Shown one piece after another: positions 41,001-56,000 of a stretch of 64,000 nt of DNA. The stretch comes from Chionis minor (lineage: Eukaryota; Chordata; Aves; Charadriiformes; Chionididae). The notes beneath the pieces were generated by a model. That model was given only the letters and a program-made list of their open reading frames with translations, had not been told where the DNA came from and made no database searches. Position 1 is the first letter of the stretch. Each line of letters opens with the position of its first letter. The stretch spans positions 62,001 through 126,000 of the forward strand of contig VZSF01008497.1 of NCBI GenBank assembly GCA_013398295.1. The letters are read 5' to 3'. The translations under genes were made by a program, and so were the position numbers.

Positions 41001-44000
41001 CACGCTTAGTTTAGATGATGTTATTCTGCAGCAACCTGATACTTGCTTCTGTCACTTACTTCGTAATTACTGCTTTGTTTTTTACAGCCACCTGGGACAC
41101 CAAGTAGCATCTTAAAGCAATGTAAAATAGCAATGGGATCTACAGGAATCAGAAATCCTGGCTTTATACTAGGGGTGTTACAGAGTCACTGTGCTAGTTT
41201 TTGCCAGTGTAAGCCCTGTCATAGGTGGTCCTTGATTCCTGTTTATACCTGCTGCAGCCTCCATTGTGGACTAAATGTTGGGAAATTACTATTAAATTAT
41301 TTGGTTTGTACTGAGCTGTAGGGGCAAAAAGCAAGGAAAATTAACCTGTATGTACAGCATTACATTATGAAGATGTAATAGCGCAGGGCCATGCTGTAAG
41401 CCTGGTGTAAGCATACCAAAGACCCTCCCTGTGGAACATCTCTTGTGGTAGCAGTCAAGCAATTTAATACTGAAAGTAGATGATATTGGTGAAATGAATG
41501 ACAAGTGGCAATACACGGTGTATTTTTTTTTCATGGTAAGGTTTCTGATTAAAAAAAAATTGTCTAAAATTATTTTTTGACCAAACTACTTGGTTTTCAA
41601 AAATGTGAACATCTTTTTCTGGTAGATATTCCTCTACTCCCTTCTATCACGTCTCTGAGTCTTGGCGAAAATGAAGAAAAAAGTGGACCTTTTGTTGTGC
41701 ATTGGCTAAACAATAAAGAACTTCATTTTACCTTATCCATGGAAGTATTTTTGCAACAACTTAAAAAGAGTTTTGAACATCATTCCCCTGAGACTAACAC
41801 TGAGGAATCTAATCAAACGGATGGCAGATCAGAAGAAGGTAAAAGTCTTAGCATAGACAAATGGCTTTCATTTTACAAAGTAATTTGTAATGTTCTTTCA
41901 TGTAAAGTAAGGGGCAGGCAAACTGTCACATAAGGATACAGACAGATTACAGTAGCATTTCTGTGCATTTCCTTGCCTCATGCTGGAAGCACCTAAGTGA
42001 CTTTAAAAAATCCGTATCTAGAAATTCTGAATTTGTTTATGGCTGTTCCAGAGATTTTGAGTTATTTGCACCGAAAACTCTATTACTTAGGCTGACATGG
42101 AGGCCTTTGCAGGTAAGTGTGTTATTTTAACGTTTAAGGAAGCAGGTGCAGTCTTAGAATTAACTTTCTTTTTTTTAATATTAATGTATGCCTAATTTAA
42201 GTAGCTTTATTCTGTAACATAATGTAGTCAATTAATTTAAATATATACAGTATGAAGAGGACTGCTTTTTTTCTGCCTATGCATGCAAAAATTTATATAA
42301 AATGAGGAAGAATAAAAGTATTCCAAATTAAGGTGCAATATAAATTATTTTGGTTTGATAATCATTGGCTGAGGTCCACTAGAGGATTTCTGCTTAAAAT
42401 TTTCATTACTTCAAATTTTTGGTTACATAAGTGATTTATAAAAGGCCTGAGAAGTGCTCCAATGCTGGAATAATATTACTTGCTATACTTCTGCTTTTGA
42501 ATATGATATATGTCTTTGTGTTTTCTAGAAGTTGATGAAAATGGAGATGAACAAAAAGGAAACCAAGAAAAGAAGGAACTAGGTGATGAGAAAACTACAC
42601 CAAACTGGAGTCTCGTTCCTTTATCTTCGGCTATTATTGATCATGAAATCGAAGTACTACTTTCTGAATGGAGTAAAAATGCTGACATGCTATTCAGTAT
42701 ACATCCTATGGATGGTTCACTGCTGGTATGGCATGTGGACTGGCTAGATGAGTACCAACCTGGCATGTTTCGGCAGGTGCAGGTACTTTATTTTTTTCTG
42801 GTTTGTGCTTTGTTATTCAGTGAGAAGCAGGATGAGAAGATAACTTTAACACTTACTATTTCTCCTTTTCTTAAAATTCCAGGTGTCATTTGTCTCAAGA
42901 ATTCCTGTTGCATTTCCAACAGGTGATGCAAACTCTCTTTGCAGAAGTATCGTGATGTATGCTTGTACCAAAAATGTTGACTTAGCCATTCAACAAGGCA
43001 AACAAAAGCCTCCTGGCCTTACCCGATCTTCATCTATGCTTATCTCCTCTGGACATAGTAAATCAACAAACAGTTTAAAACTAAGTATCTTCACACCGAA
43101 TGTTATGATGATTTCCAAACATGCAGATGGGTCATTAAACCAGTGGCTAGTGAGTTTTGCTGAGGAATCTGCTTTTTCAACTGTACTCAGTATTTCACAT
43201 AAATCCCGATACTGTGGTCACCGTTTTCATCTTAATGATTTGGCTTGCCACTCAGTGTTACCACTGCTGCTTACAACCTCACATCACAATGCTCTGATTT
43301 CACCAGATGTTGAGAATGCGAAACAAGCAAATGATTCTTTGAAGTCTCAGGAGTCACCAGTAAGACTTCAGAGAGACAACGCAGATGTAACATCCCAGGA
43401 TCCCAATGCGGTTTACAGTGAACTTATTCTTTGGAGAGTTGACCCTGTTGGGCCTTTGTCCTTTTCTGGTGGAGTTTCTGAACTTGCTCGGATCAATTCT
43501 CTCCATGTTTCAGCTTTTTCTAATGTTGCATGGCTGCCCACACTTATACCCAGCTATTGCCTTGGTAAGTTTGATTTCCTGATTTTTGAAGTGTTTTAGA
43601 ATAAAAGTAATATAATCTAATAATGCTATTAAATAGATAATGTATATCTACTTGAATGCATTGGAAAAAATGTCAGGCATGGGTCCTTTGTGTCACAAAT
43701 ACCCAAGCTGCTGATGCTTGGAAATTGTTTATTCCTGTGTGAAGAGTTGCTTGTTCTTCTGCCTTTTTTTATGTATTTGATGTTTTGGGAGCTAAGGCAG
43801 TAAAGTTCTTAGATGCTTTTGAGTGTGTTGGCCACTTAAAAGCAGAGGTAGATCTTGCTCTGGTTTGCAAATGGGATTCTCATTTCCTTTAGTATGCTGT
43901 GATTTGGTTGCTGAGCGCAGCATTAAACTTTGTAGTTCTTGCTTGTGAACAGAAATTAACAAGAGAGAGTTTTTCTCACGCAGTATTGTTTTCTTCCATA

Positions 44001-47000
44001 ATTTCAAAATTGTCTTTTGCCAGAAAAAGGGAGCAAGTTGGTGTTTGAGTATTTGAGCACTCTGTACATTCTTATTTTTCAGGTGCATACTGTAATTCTC
44101 CAAGTGCCTGCTTTGTGGCTAGTGATGGACAGTATTTGAGACTATATCAAGCTGTAATAGATGCTAAGAAACTGTTGTGTGAGCTCTCCAATCCACAAAT
44201 TTCTGTAAGTGAAAAGCTCTCTCAAGTTTTTGGAGGTTCTAACTTCATCCAGCAGTGCTAGTTTCAGACTTATTTGTAGCTGACTGAGCTAGTTGCTGAG
44301 GATTTCACATTGTAGCCGTGCTGCTTTCCTTTTAATCTCAAACTCTGGATATTGAGGCAGGTCAGTGTTTGGTTGGGAAATACCTCTGAAATATTTGCAC
44401 TACAAGGAGTAATAGCAGAGCAACAAACTGTGTGTGGTGTTGTCCATCCTAAGGAAAAGTTAAGATGACAATGCAGCTTCGGGAAAGGACAATAAACTGC
44501 TGAATGTGAGGCTTTACATATGACAGATACAAGTTCTTGTCACCTTTCAGCTGTCAAAAACAATGTTGCTCTTGATAGCACTGGGAATGTTCCCTGTGTT
44601 CTTAGTGGATTGCAACCAGTGTGTATAATGCTTAAGTTAACATTTGCTTGGTGATGTTGCACCTACCTAGCAGGCTGTGTCACAGAAATGACAAAACGGA
44701 GTTAACAAGCCCATCCCTCTGACTCTTTTTAAACAGAAGTACGTTGGTGAAGTTTTTAACATCATAAGTCAGCAATCTACAGCTCGCCCAGGATGTATCA
44801 TTGAACTGGATGCTATCACAGAGCTTGTAAGACCTTTTTGTGTACTCATTTTATATCATAATTAGCTTGTTTAAAAAGTGTTAATAATAAGGCTATACCT
44901 GTAGCTTTCCATCAGGTAAAGATGAGGTATTTAAAGACCGATGTATACTTACTTTTGATTTCATAGTATCTGTAAATGAAAAAAATGTGTGTAATGAAAG
45001 TGCGTTTTCTTGAGAAATTTTTCATTGGTGTGTATAATTTAACAATCAAGGTAAAAGCTCCCATGTTAGAGAGCAATCTTAAACAGTACACTCCATGATG
45101 TTCACTTCTTGTGTGTGGTTTTGCTTTCTTAGCATGGCAGGAAGACGCAGTTACTCCATGTTTTTCAAGAAGACTTCATTTTAAATAACCAGGAGAAGAA
45201 AATGCCTGAAAAGAAGAACAATTTATCAGACTCTGGTAAAGAATTATTTTTCATACGACATTGAAGAGAAAGTAATTTATTTTTCATTCTACAGAGGAAA
45301 AAGAACTTGTTGTATAGCTTTTAGTATTTTAAGGTCAAATACCGTACTTTGAAATCTTAATATACCAAAGAGGAAACTAGTCTTAAGAAACTCATGGGTG
45401 TTTCACTCCCTTTAAGAGAAATTTTAGATAAAGTAGCTTAAATCAATGGGAGATACCCATTGTGTACCGTGTTAAGCATTCCATTGCTGATACCTTTCTT
45501 AGATGAGGGGGAAAGAATTTTACATGTAGAGCCAGTAGTTGTAGGGTGTGACATAGAGAAAGCTTACTCGTGGCTGTTCATGATGGGTGTTCATCCTTTA
45601 CATCAGCTAAATACTGCTCCTCAAGCCTTGTGTTGTATAATAAATGACAGGGCAAACAAATCCCCCAAAACACAACTAAAAAGTAATGCTTTGAGTAGTG
45701 TGTGGATTTGTAGGTTTTAAGGCAGATCTGAGTTGCTCTGGAGTAAGTAATCACTTTTCATTGGTGGAGTGGGTCAGTGATTGCATTATATAGGCGTCTC
45801 AATTTTGGTTTGTTCTGTTCAATGAAATAAGGTGGGAAAAGAGGATCAGAGTAAAGTATTTGATGCCAAGTCATCTGGAGTAGTAAAGGGAATGCAGAAT
45901 AAAAGGAAGCAAAGTTGTGGAACAGTTTCAAATTGTTGCATAGTAACTTGGTCCACAAAATTCATTTTCGGTAGAAGAAAGCAGAGACACCTAGGGAAAT
46001 CTTAGCTGAACAAAGTGATCAATTCTGATTTGGTTGTTTCTAGTCGAGAAAGAGGTTGGGGGTAATGGAGATAATCTGTGAAAATATCAACCCAACTCTC
46101 AGTAGAGGTCAAAAACTTCAAATGGGGTGTTAAAAAGGGGGAACAAAATAGAGAACAAAATGAGGTGTTACTCTATAGCATAAGTTTGTACATTTGCATC
46201 TTGAGCATGATGTACAGAAAGGACTTTAAAAGAAATATGGAAGCTATCTGATCTTAGAAAAGGGCATCTGTATACATCTCTATGTTCTGAAGGTCTATAT
46301 GGATTGCTGCCATGTAAGAAATTGGGCTAAATGGATCTGTTGAAAAACTGTAAATTAGAAGCATATCATTCTAGTTTGAAAGTATTTTCCTAGTACTTTA
46401 AAGCTTTTTAGTTTTAACTCCCCCACACTATTTCCTCTCTAATAAGCATGTAAGTATTTAGCTCGTGTTATTTTTACAAAAAGAACAAATTCACTTGCAT
46501 TTCTACAGTACTGTAAGTGACTCAGTGTCAAACTCACAGGGCAAATACAGCTTACTCTTAATCATATTTTAGTAGATGCACACCTAAAGAGGGGTCGGAG
46601 GAATCGTGCAGAAAAGGTGGTCACTAAGCTATTTCTTCTTGGTTCTAATGTGTTTACTTTGGTGCTAATAAAGGAGAATAACTGGGTGCGCCCTCCAGAA
46701 ATGGGGCTGCTACTGATGTTACAACTCGTGTTGTCTTTTCTTGGGGTGAAACTATAGCAAACTTCTTAGAAAGAAGCACTGTACCTCTTGTGCATTCCAG
46801 ACTATATGGTCAGTCTGGCTGGGTTGTGATGGACGACCGTTAGACCAGGCTATGACTTTCCCAAATATTGACATGGCGTTTCTTCTCTAGATGTAATTTG
46901 TATATTTGTACATGTTAAAGGCCAAACCTCTGTCTTGCTCACTGTCTTAACTATTACAGTTGCCATTAGCAGATAGAAGGTACGAAACTGTATTAGACAA

Positions 47001-50000
47001 GCATGTAAAAGACAAAGGAGTAGGGCTGAGTCTACACTCTGGGATTTAACTTTAAACACAGCAAATTCAGGCAAATATTTTTTCCTCTCTAAAAGAAAAC
47101 ACTGACAGTTCTTCGCATGTATAACTATAATTGTAGTGGTTATGCTTGTGATAAAATACTGAGAAAACTAATATAACAGTTGGATGTACTCAGACCATTG
47201 CATTTCAGTGTTTGTTTGTGATAGGTTAATGATTATTAGCTAGCCAGCAAAATTTAGTTCTGTTTTCAGGTGAATAATCCCTAAGATATTCCTGTTCTGA
47301 ATTTTATCAGGAAACCAGCAGAATGGATTCTCTGAAAAGTTCTACTTAATAGTGATAGAGTATACTCAAAACCATTCATTACTACATATGTGGCATTTAC
47401 ATTTGAAGTCAATTCCTGTCACAGTAGGTAAGCCCTCTTTCTTGTCGTTTTCCATTGGGGGAAAAAAAGTTGCTTTCTTGTGAATATATCTGCTATTCAG
47501 CGTATTCTAAATTGTATTTCAGCTTTTTGAAAAGAATCTGCAATTCTTCTATTACAAGCTTTCATCACAACGCGTTCTTTCTTGACTACCACTTAATCGT
47601 CAGAATGCTGAAGCTTTTGAGTACAGCCTGATCCCAAAATTTGTTATTTTTTGTGCGATCTAAGGACAAATATCTAGCCTAACAGTTCAGTTTTCTTGCT
47701 TCTCAGAGTTTTTCTTCTGCAGTTTTGGAGTTTACACATAAGTTCTAAATGCGATCATAGTCTGAAGCAGCTAAATGTCAGAGATACAATTATAATTATG
47801 AACAATTTTGAAGTTCTGAAATCTGCTGGTTCTCTTTCAGAGTACTAAACTACCACAAAAACTATAACACTTCTTAAGTAAGCTAAGGTGTTCTTCAGTA
47901 GTTTTCTGTTAACATTTAAGGATTTTAAAAATGTGAATCTGGCATTCACTACATACCAGAGGAATCCGTTATAATGCACATTATTGTCATTTAAACCAAA
48001 TTGGTATTTGTCTTACTTTCAAACGCAGATTTTCTTCATTTATTTTAAGTATTACGGCAATTAGTTGGTGAGAAGACTAAAGATCCAAATTTTCTGATCT
48101 ACTGATATGATGAAGACATTACTGATAAGGCTTTTAAACGAACCTTTTGGCAACTTTCGTATTCCAAATCCATGACATTCGTACTTCAACTGCTGAGATT
48201 TATTTAACAAAAAGAGTTAGGAGCATTTGTATCACATAATCTCTGAGATTTAACATTTTAAGCAAAAATATTTACATTTCTACGTTTTTGTTTACAAATT
48301 TGTTTACAAATGTTTACAAATTCTACATTTTAAACAAACACTAACAAAACTTCTCTAAAAAAAGCCTTTCCCTAATTTGTAAGTAAAACATGGAGATCAT
48401 AATTTAATTTTCTCTAGCTGCAGGTATTTGGTGCTTCATGAAGCATTATTTCTGTGGATAACCACATACATACCTCTTTTGTTTGCAGTTTTGGTGTTTC
48501 TGGTTACAGTTTGATTGGTTTAAGTCTGAAAAGGTTAAAGCTGTAACTTCTCAGCAGCTCTAAAATGTCTGAAGTATTTAATGTGAGGTGTGCTAGCATT
48601 TCTCTTTAAATCTGAATGTGGGAATGCATTTCATTAAAAGGACAGTAAAATTTTCAGCCATGTTTTTTCAGTCTTTTTGGAACTTCTAAGGTGGGTAAAA
48701 CTACTTTTTAAGTTAAAAGAAATCATTGGCTTTTTTCAACTAACAATGGAAACTTTTTTAGATGAAAAGATAGATTCAAGTACCCCTGAAGCAGCAACGC
48801 AAACAGAAGAATTGTATTCTTCACCAGATCCGGAGAAGATCCAATCGCCTTTCACTCAGAAGTATCAGGCCTGTAGAGCAAACCTTCAGAGCACCAGCTG
48901 GCTTACTCTGTCTTCCAAAATGGTGTATAGTCAAGAGTTGAATTTGCCTGAAGGAGTAGAGATAATAAGTGTAAAGCCATCAGCAGGTTTGTAATTTTTT
49001 ATAAAGAATTAAGTAAGGAGTCCTTGCCTTTCTGACTTCCGTCTTAAAATAGAAACAAAGTAATATTAAGTTTTGGTATTTGTTGTTAAAATTAAAACCT
49101 CTGTAGGTGGATGCAACAGGTCTGCTAAAACTTGCTCCCCTTACTTTGTATCTCCTGAGCTAACACTAAAATAAAGCTTATAAAGCTTTTATTTAAGGTG
49201 TAATATTTACTGGATTCCAGACTCTTGCAATAAAAGGGATTATACAAACACAAATTTCATTCATTCAGTCATTCAAAAAGTATTTTATAAAGATTTTTAG
49301 ATTTCTGAATGGGAAATATTTGATGGGAGAGATAATAGATACTAATATTCAGATTTAAGTCTCATAATTTGACTCCTCTCTAGAACATGAAATGGAATCA
49401 GAGGGTACAATGGTTTCACAGTGTTTTTTTGTCACATTGTCTCCTTTGTTAGGCCCTGCAAACAGTCTTTGTGAGGAAATGCTCTTTTTTTTTTTTCTTT
49501 TTTGCTTCAGAATAGTAAAATAATATGTGAATACAAAGCCCATTACTTTTTGGTTTGCTTTTTAATTTTTCTCCCAGTAAAAGTGTATTCTATTTGATTT
49601 TAGGACATCTGAGTTCTTCTTCCATATATCCTGTTTGTCGTGCACCATACCTGCTGGCTACTTCATGCTCTGATGGAAAAGTTCGGTTCTGGAGATGCAG
49701 AGTTACCACTGAATCGTCAGCTGCTTCCATTCCAGAATACAGTGCACATAGTGATGTTACATATGTATGGGAAGAATGGCCATTACTCATTGAGGATGGA
49801 CTTCTTAGTAGTAGTGCTATTAATGTTCCAGGAAGGCCAACTGAAGTTAGCTGTGCACACACAAACAGATTAGCTGTAGCATACAAGCAGGTAACAGCTA
49901 AAAATAGCCGTCTTTCCCAAGATTTCATAATGAATGTTAGTATTTTTGAATGTGAATCTACAGGGGGTTCTTCTTGGATTCTAGAACAGACTATTCATTT

Positions 50001-53000
50001 AGATGAGATAGGCACCATGCTAGACTCTGGCATTAGTGTTGACAGTAATTTAGTGGCATATAACCGACAAGACGTTTCTCTGTCCTGCGGTGGGAATGTT
50101 ATGCCCAGCAGTAAGCACTTGGTACACTTAGACTGGATGTCTAGGGAAGATGGTTCGCATATTCTAACAGTGGGTATTGGATCAAAACTTTATATGTTTG
50201 GTCAGCTGTCTGGGAAGCTGCAAGAACAAAATGGGAAGGAGATCGTAGCAATCTCCCATAGCGGCAGTACAAAGGCTACAACCCTTTCTAGGTTTGTTCT
50301 GCTGCGTTGTGTCGACTTGGTTTCATCTGTAGAGGGGTCGCCTCCTTTTCCAGTCTCCTTGTCTTGGGTGCGTGATGGCATTCTAGTAGTTGGAATGGAT
50401 TGTGAAATGCATGTGTATTCCCAGTGGCAATCTCCTTCCAAGCAGGAACTAGTTAGTACAGATTCCTACAGTGGAAGTACACCATGTATAACTAGCTTAA
50501 TGAAACAAAGCCAGTCAGCTGCTTCAGGTCTGCATCCACCAAAGCGAACCTTGACCAGATCTATGACCAGCCTTGCACAGAAACTTAGTGGGAAAAGGTC
50601 TGCCTGTGATCTGTCTATGGAAATGGAAGATTCTGGTCTTTTTGAAGCAGCTCATACGTTATCTCCCACTTTACCTCAGTACCATCCATATCAACTGTTG
50701 GAACTCATGGATCTTGGTAAAGTCCGGAGAGCAAAAGCCATTCTGTCCCATCTAGTGAAGTGTATTGCTGGAGAAGTTGTTGCTATAAATGGATCTGAAC
50801 CTAACCATGATAAGAGGCTCAGATCACTCACCATCAGTGCTAGTGGAAGTACTGCAAGAGATCCCAAAACATTCAGCAAAATTGAGACTGCAGACTATAT
50901 TGAAATAGACTCTGTTCCGCCGTTGCCTTTGTATGCTCTGCTTGCGGCAGATGACGATTCGTCTCATTCCTGTTCAGAGAAGTCTAATAATCAAAATAAA
51001 AAAGACGTGCTCAATGACAATTATGAAGATCTCTTTCAAAATACTGTTATAAATACGGATGAACTTGTTACATTTGATGCAGATGAAGACAGTTCAAAAC
51101 CAAAAGTCATCGATCTTTCTCAATATAGCCCAACTTACTTTGGACCAGAGCATGCTCAAGTTCTTTCTCGTCACTTGCTTCATTCAAGCTTGCCAGGTCT
51201 GACTAGGATGGAGCAAATGTCATTGATGGCTTTGGCAGATACAATTGCTACTACCAGTACAGACATTGGAGAAAGCAGAGACAGAAGTAAGGGTAAGCTG
51301 TCTATTCCACGTTAAATGTGCTACTGTGCTTCACAAGCTTTTCTGGTGTTTTTCCTATCTTGGAATATTTTTGTGGCTTATGAAAGCACATCATAGTTTT
51401 GTTTCATAGTATAGCCCCAGACCAGAAATCACCATTGGACTAAAAGATGCACGGACAGTGCACAAACGGCGCATGAGGGGTGGGTGTATGCATCACAAGG
51501 GTATAATTGCCCAAGGACTTCTTTGTCTGGGGTCCCTCTCTGGAGACACTCAACCTGGGCTGTTCTCGCAGCTGTACCTTTCAATTAAATTAATTATTTT
51601 ATAAATTCAGACACTTGAGACTGCTGCAGGAAACCTAGGTTTGAGCCTGAAGAAGGAGTAAACGCACCTGGGAGTAAGTGTGCGTGTGTGTGGCACCATG
51701 AATGCTGTGAGAATGCTTGGACAGCAGCTCCTGCTTTTACACTTTAAATATTGTGCCATCACAGTATTTACTGTTTAACTAAAGTTTAAAGACTGCAGAC
51801 TTTCATAAAATCAAGTTTTGTATTGTTAACTGTTAATGCCAGTTTTAGTCCATCAGTCTGCATACCATAATTGTTTCTGACTTACTTCTTAAGAGATCAC
51901 TTTCTTAATGGCCAATGTTTGCACAATGTAGAGAAATAAGAGAAGTAAGTTTACATATTTTTTGTTTTAATATGGTAATACTTTTTCTCTTTCTTGCAAT
52001 GAGAACAAATAACTTCATATTTGAAATTTTCCTCTTTCTTTGAAGGGAAGGATTATGAATTAAGTTATTCTGTTTATGAATTTAAAGTGTTAATAGCCAC
52101 AGAACTGTAAAGTATTTCTTCTGTTAAGACAGTCAATAGCTACTTATAGTATTTTCTCTAAAGTAGGTACAAAAATATTTAATTCCAGGTGGAGAAACTC
52201 TTGATGAATGTGGTCTAAAATTTTTATTGGCTGTTCGGCTTCACACGTTTCTAACAACGTCACTTCCTCCTGTACATCGAGCTCAACTGCTTCACCAAGG
52301 TAACTGATGTGCTTTCTTAGCTGGGGTAAATCTTAGTGATGTAGCTGTATGTGATTGCTCTGCTGTTGACATGCCTCAGCAGAATCAATGAGCTACTTTG
52401 TTGGTATTTTTAAAAAAACATACTGTTCGATATGAATGTATCCCAGAGCAGAGAATATCTCTTATTTTAGGTAGAGGTCTTGGAACTGAAGTGATTTTTT
52501 TTTTTCTAACAATTTTTTTAGTTTTAATTTTTTTATAATTCCCCAAAAGAACTAGATTTTCTGCAGTTCTAGTACCATGTTATTCCAATAACTTTCTGCA
52601 GGAATAATGCACTAGAAAATAGGGTATAGTTTTTAATATGTATTTTATACATATACGTAGAGTTTTTTAATACATATTTTAAAAAAACCTCTTTCATTCT
52701 ACTCAGACTTACAATGTTTTTTTTCATATGTTTACTGTCATAATCCAATGCACTATCTCAAATAGTTTTCTTTGGTATAGTTTTAAGTGGTTCCAACCTG
52801 ATATTACAGAAAACTGAAGGAGAGGGATTTGATCAAATCTAAAGGACTGGCTGTGATTGCTTCTTTACCCTTTCATTAGTCATTGTGACAGTTGATGGCA
52901 TTTCCTATCTCATGATTAGAGAGATAGATCAGAGATTAGAATTTGCTAGGACTGCCACAACAGAGTACTACCGAGTTAGCTGTCTGATGGAATACTTTTG

Positions 53001-56000
53001 GTTGAGATACTTCAGCTTCTGCTAAGTTCAGGAATTGCTGAGAGTAAGAAGTGCCTCCCCAAGGCATCTGCAGAGGTGCAGTTGAGCGTGCCCCTGTGCA
53101 AAGAAGCATCTCCTGGTCCTCACTGGAGCTGCAATTATCCATAGCTACCTACGCTGCTGCGTAGTAATTGCTGTCTTCCTCATGTGACTTTTCTTTTTCT
53201 TCCAGTTTTGTTTTCTGTTTTTATCCCCAAACCTGTTTTCTACTGTGATTATCTGAAACTCAACATTTTTTAATCCAAGTCACACTGAACGTATCCTTCA
53301 AAACTTTGAAAAGTTTAGTCACTTTGTATCATGGCTAATCTTAATGCCACCCACTATAAGTATATTTTGAGCTTCAGTCAGTAACTCTCTGCTTCACAAA
53401 CTTACATAAAGAGTTTGCAGGTGAAAAGTGCTTTCAACAGTTTGAGCTTTCTTTATTATTTGGTATGCGGTGCTTACAAATATTCTTAAATTTCTGTTGC
53501 TTCATCAGCAATGCACTTAGAAATCAAAAATAAACAATGCAACATTTTTCCCTTCTCCCTTTCACACCCCCTTGACTTTCAGATTCTGGATTATTTTATT
53601 AGTAAATCTCTCTTCTCTTTTTTTTTTTCTTTTTTTAATGGCTTATTATGTAGGCTTATCTACTAGTCATTTTGCCTGGGCGTTTCACTCAGTAGCAGAA
53701 GAAGAACTACTGAGCATGCTCCCTGCAGTGCAGAAAGGAGATCCAACATGGTCAGAACTCAGAGCTATGGGTATAGGATGGTGGGTTCGAAATATTCATA
53801 GCCTGCGGAAATGCATAGAAAAGGTAAACATAGCATTCTGAAACAAAATTACCAAACTCTTTTCAAACAGCTGTCCTCTGGTGTTTCTCTTCTATTTGTG
53901 CTGTTTTAAATTTTTAGATATGTTCTGTGTTCCTAAATGTCTTGTGCTGTATTTTTTGTACATGTAATTTATTGTATGAATATGAACTTTTGGGGCTTTT
54001 CTTAGTACTTTAGGTTTCATATTCCCATTCATATTCCCATAAACCCAGAAGTACATTCTGGGTTTAGATATTCCATTTTCAGTGTTGCAGTGTACAGCAC
54101 TTATTGTGGATGCTCAAGATACAGATTGAGTTTATGGTTGTTTTCTTACACCAAAATTAGAAACAAGTTGTGGAGAAAGGTTTTCCTTAGAAACTTAACA
54201 GCAATGGCGTCAACCAAGATACTGTACGTCTGTTTTGCAAACTGATACATTTCCATGATAACAAAACCTTCTATTGTTTTGGTTTGGGTTTCATTGTTTA
54301 TTTTTTTAAATATGTATTTTAATCATCACAGATGCGGCAATAAGCCTAACCTCATTATCACTTTTAAGCTCTTGGAAAAGCCAAGTGTGTTGAGCTAGAA
54401 AATGACATGCACAAGATACTTTGACTACAAAGCACAAAGTGGTAAAATGCATGTCTCTACTTTTAGTTTTCAATCTTCAGCAATTAATCATCGCTCTATG
54501 AAACTTGCCTGCCTTGCATTTAAAAAATTCCAAGTATTCTGGGCCTGCATTTAAGGTTACCTCACACGGGTGTTGGACTATTCTTACTACCACTTACCCC
54601 TTTTTCCTTTCCAACCTGCAGAAGTAATCTCCTGTAAACAACTTTTCTCCTGTTGTGACTGGTCCCAGCTTGTTCTTCAAGATTCCATCTGTCCTTTGAT
54701 TACCAGAGCAGCTAATAAATTAATTTTGTTATGATTTCAGGAACTGATTTCAGATGCAGGCATTCCCATTAGATCTGCCAAAAAGCTTCTAGAACTGAAA
54801 AAGCATTAGCTAAAAGATAGCAAACAAAAACAAGGGTTTGAAGCTTGTGGTATCGTTTTGCGTTCTTGTGTCAGACTCACAGTGAGAAGAGGAATCCTAT
54901 ATTAAAGACAACTTCCAAGCACTACGGGGAATGGGATACCAGGAGCAACATGAATCCCGTTTAAGATTAATTTAAATTTTGATCATTTTTTTGCTGTTGA
55001 ACTGTCTTCACAGGTGGCTAAAGCAGCCTTTCAGCAAAACAATGATCCACTTGATGCAGCCATTTTCTACCTCGCAATGAAAAAGAAGGCAGTGATCTGG
55101 GGATTATACAGGTAGGAGACATGCAAGCTCTTACATGGAGTTTCACGCTGTCTGGTATAATTTTGGGAAAAAAGCTGAATGTGATGGTAGTCCAAAAGAA
55201 GCACAAATATTACCATTGCAAACTGAGATTCGATTTCTAAATTAGTTGCTACATTGAATGGGTGGTTTTTAAGATTTTTGAATATACTGAGATAATTTAG
55301 TTGCTCTTTCTGAAAGCAGATGCTTCAAGTTTTAGTCTTGGTCTCGAATCTATTGTAATTTCAAACACCGCTTAATTCTGAGGTACTTTTGAAGAATACC
55401 TGTGTAGTATGTGGAATGACATGGCTATCTTTTAGAAAAATGTGTGTTGTTGTAAATTTTACTCTTAAGTTCAGAAGACTGAATTAAGTCTGTCTTTCAA
55501 ACTGGTGTTTCATAATAAAACATTCAATGTTGCAAAATATTTAAAAAGTAATTTTCATTGTCACTTAAGAGCTCACCTGGCAAAAATGAGCTTTTCTGTA
55601 TTTGCATCATGTTAACTGAAAATGTCATTAGTTTTTGTATTTACTAAAGCTTTTGTTATTTTTAAATATGAAGCCACCTATGCTCCCAGTGTGGTGAGAC
55701 CCTCAGCATTTCCTAATGAAAAGATATGGGTAAAATTACACTGGCATCTGAGGAAATGAATAGTTATAATGCATCTAGTAAAATATACAATATTTCTACC
55801 AATTATGTTCGATATACAGGTCCCAAAAAGATACTAAAATGACACAGTTTTTCGGAAATAACTTCACTGAAGACAGATGGCGTAAAGCAGCATTAAAGAA
55901 TGCATTTTCTTTGCTTGGCAAACAGCGTTTTGAACATTCTGCAGCATTTTTCTTGTTGGCAGGACACTTAAAAGATGCAGTGGAGGTAATAAAATAATGA

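Noticed and set aside
42090..42125. Strong donor-like GCAGGTAAGTGT in intron 10
   Set aside because: There is no matching upstream acceptor and coding frame with DMXL1-like sequence; exons 10 and 11 already join in phase.
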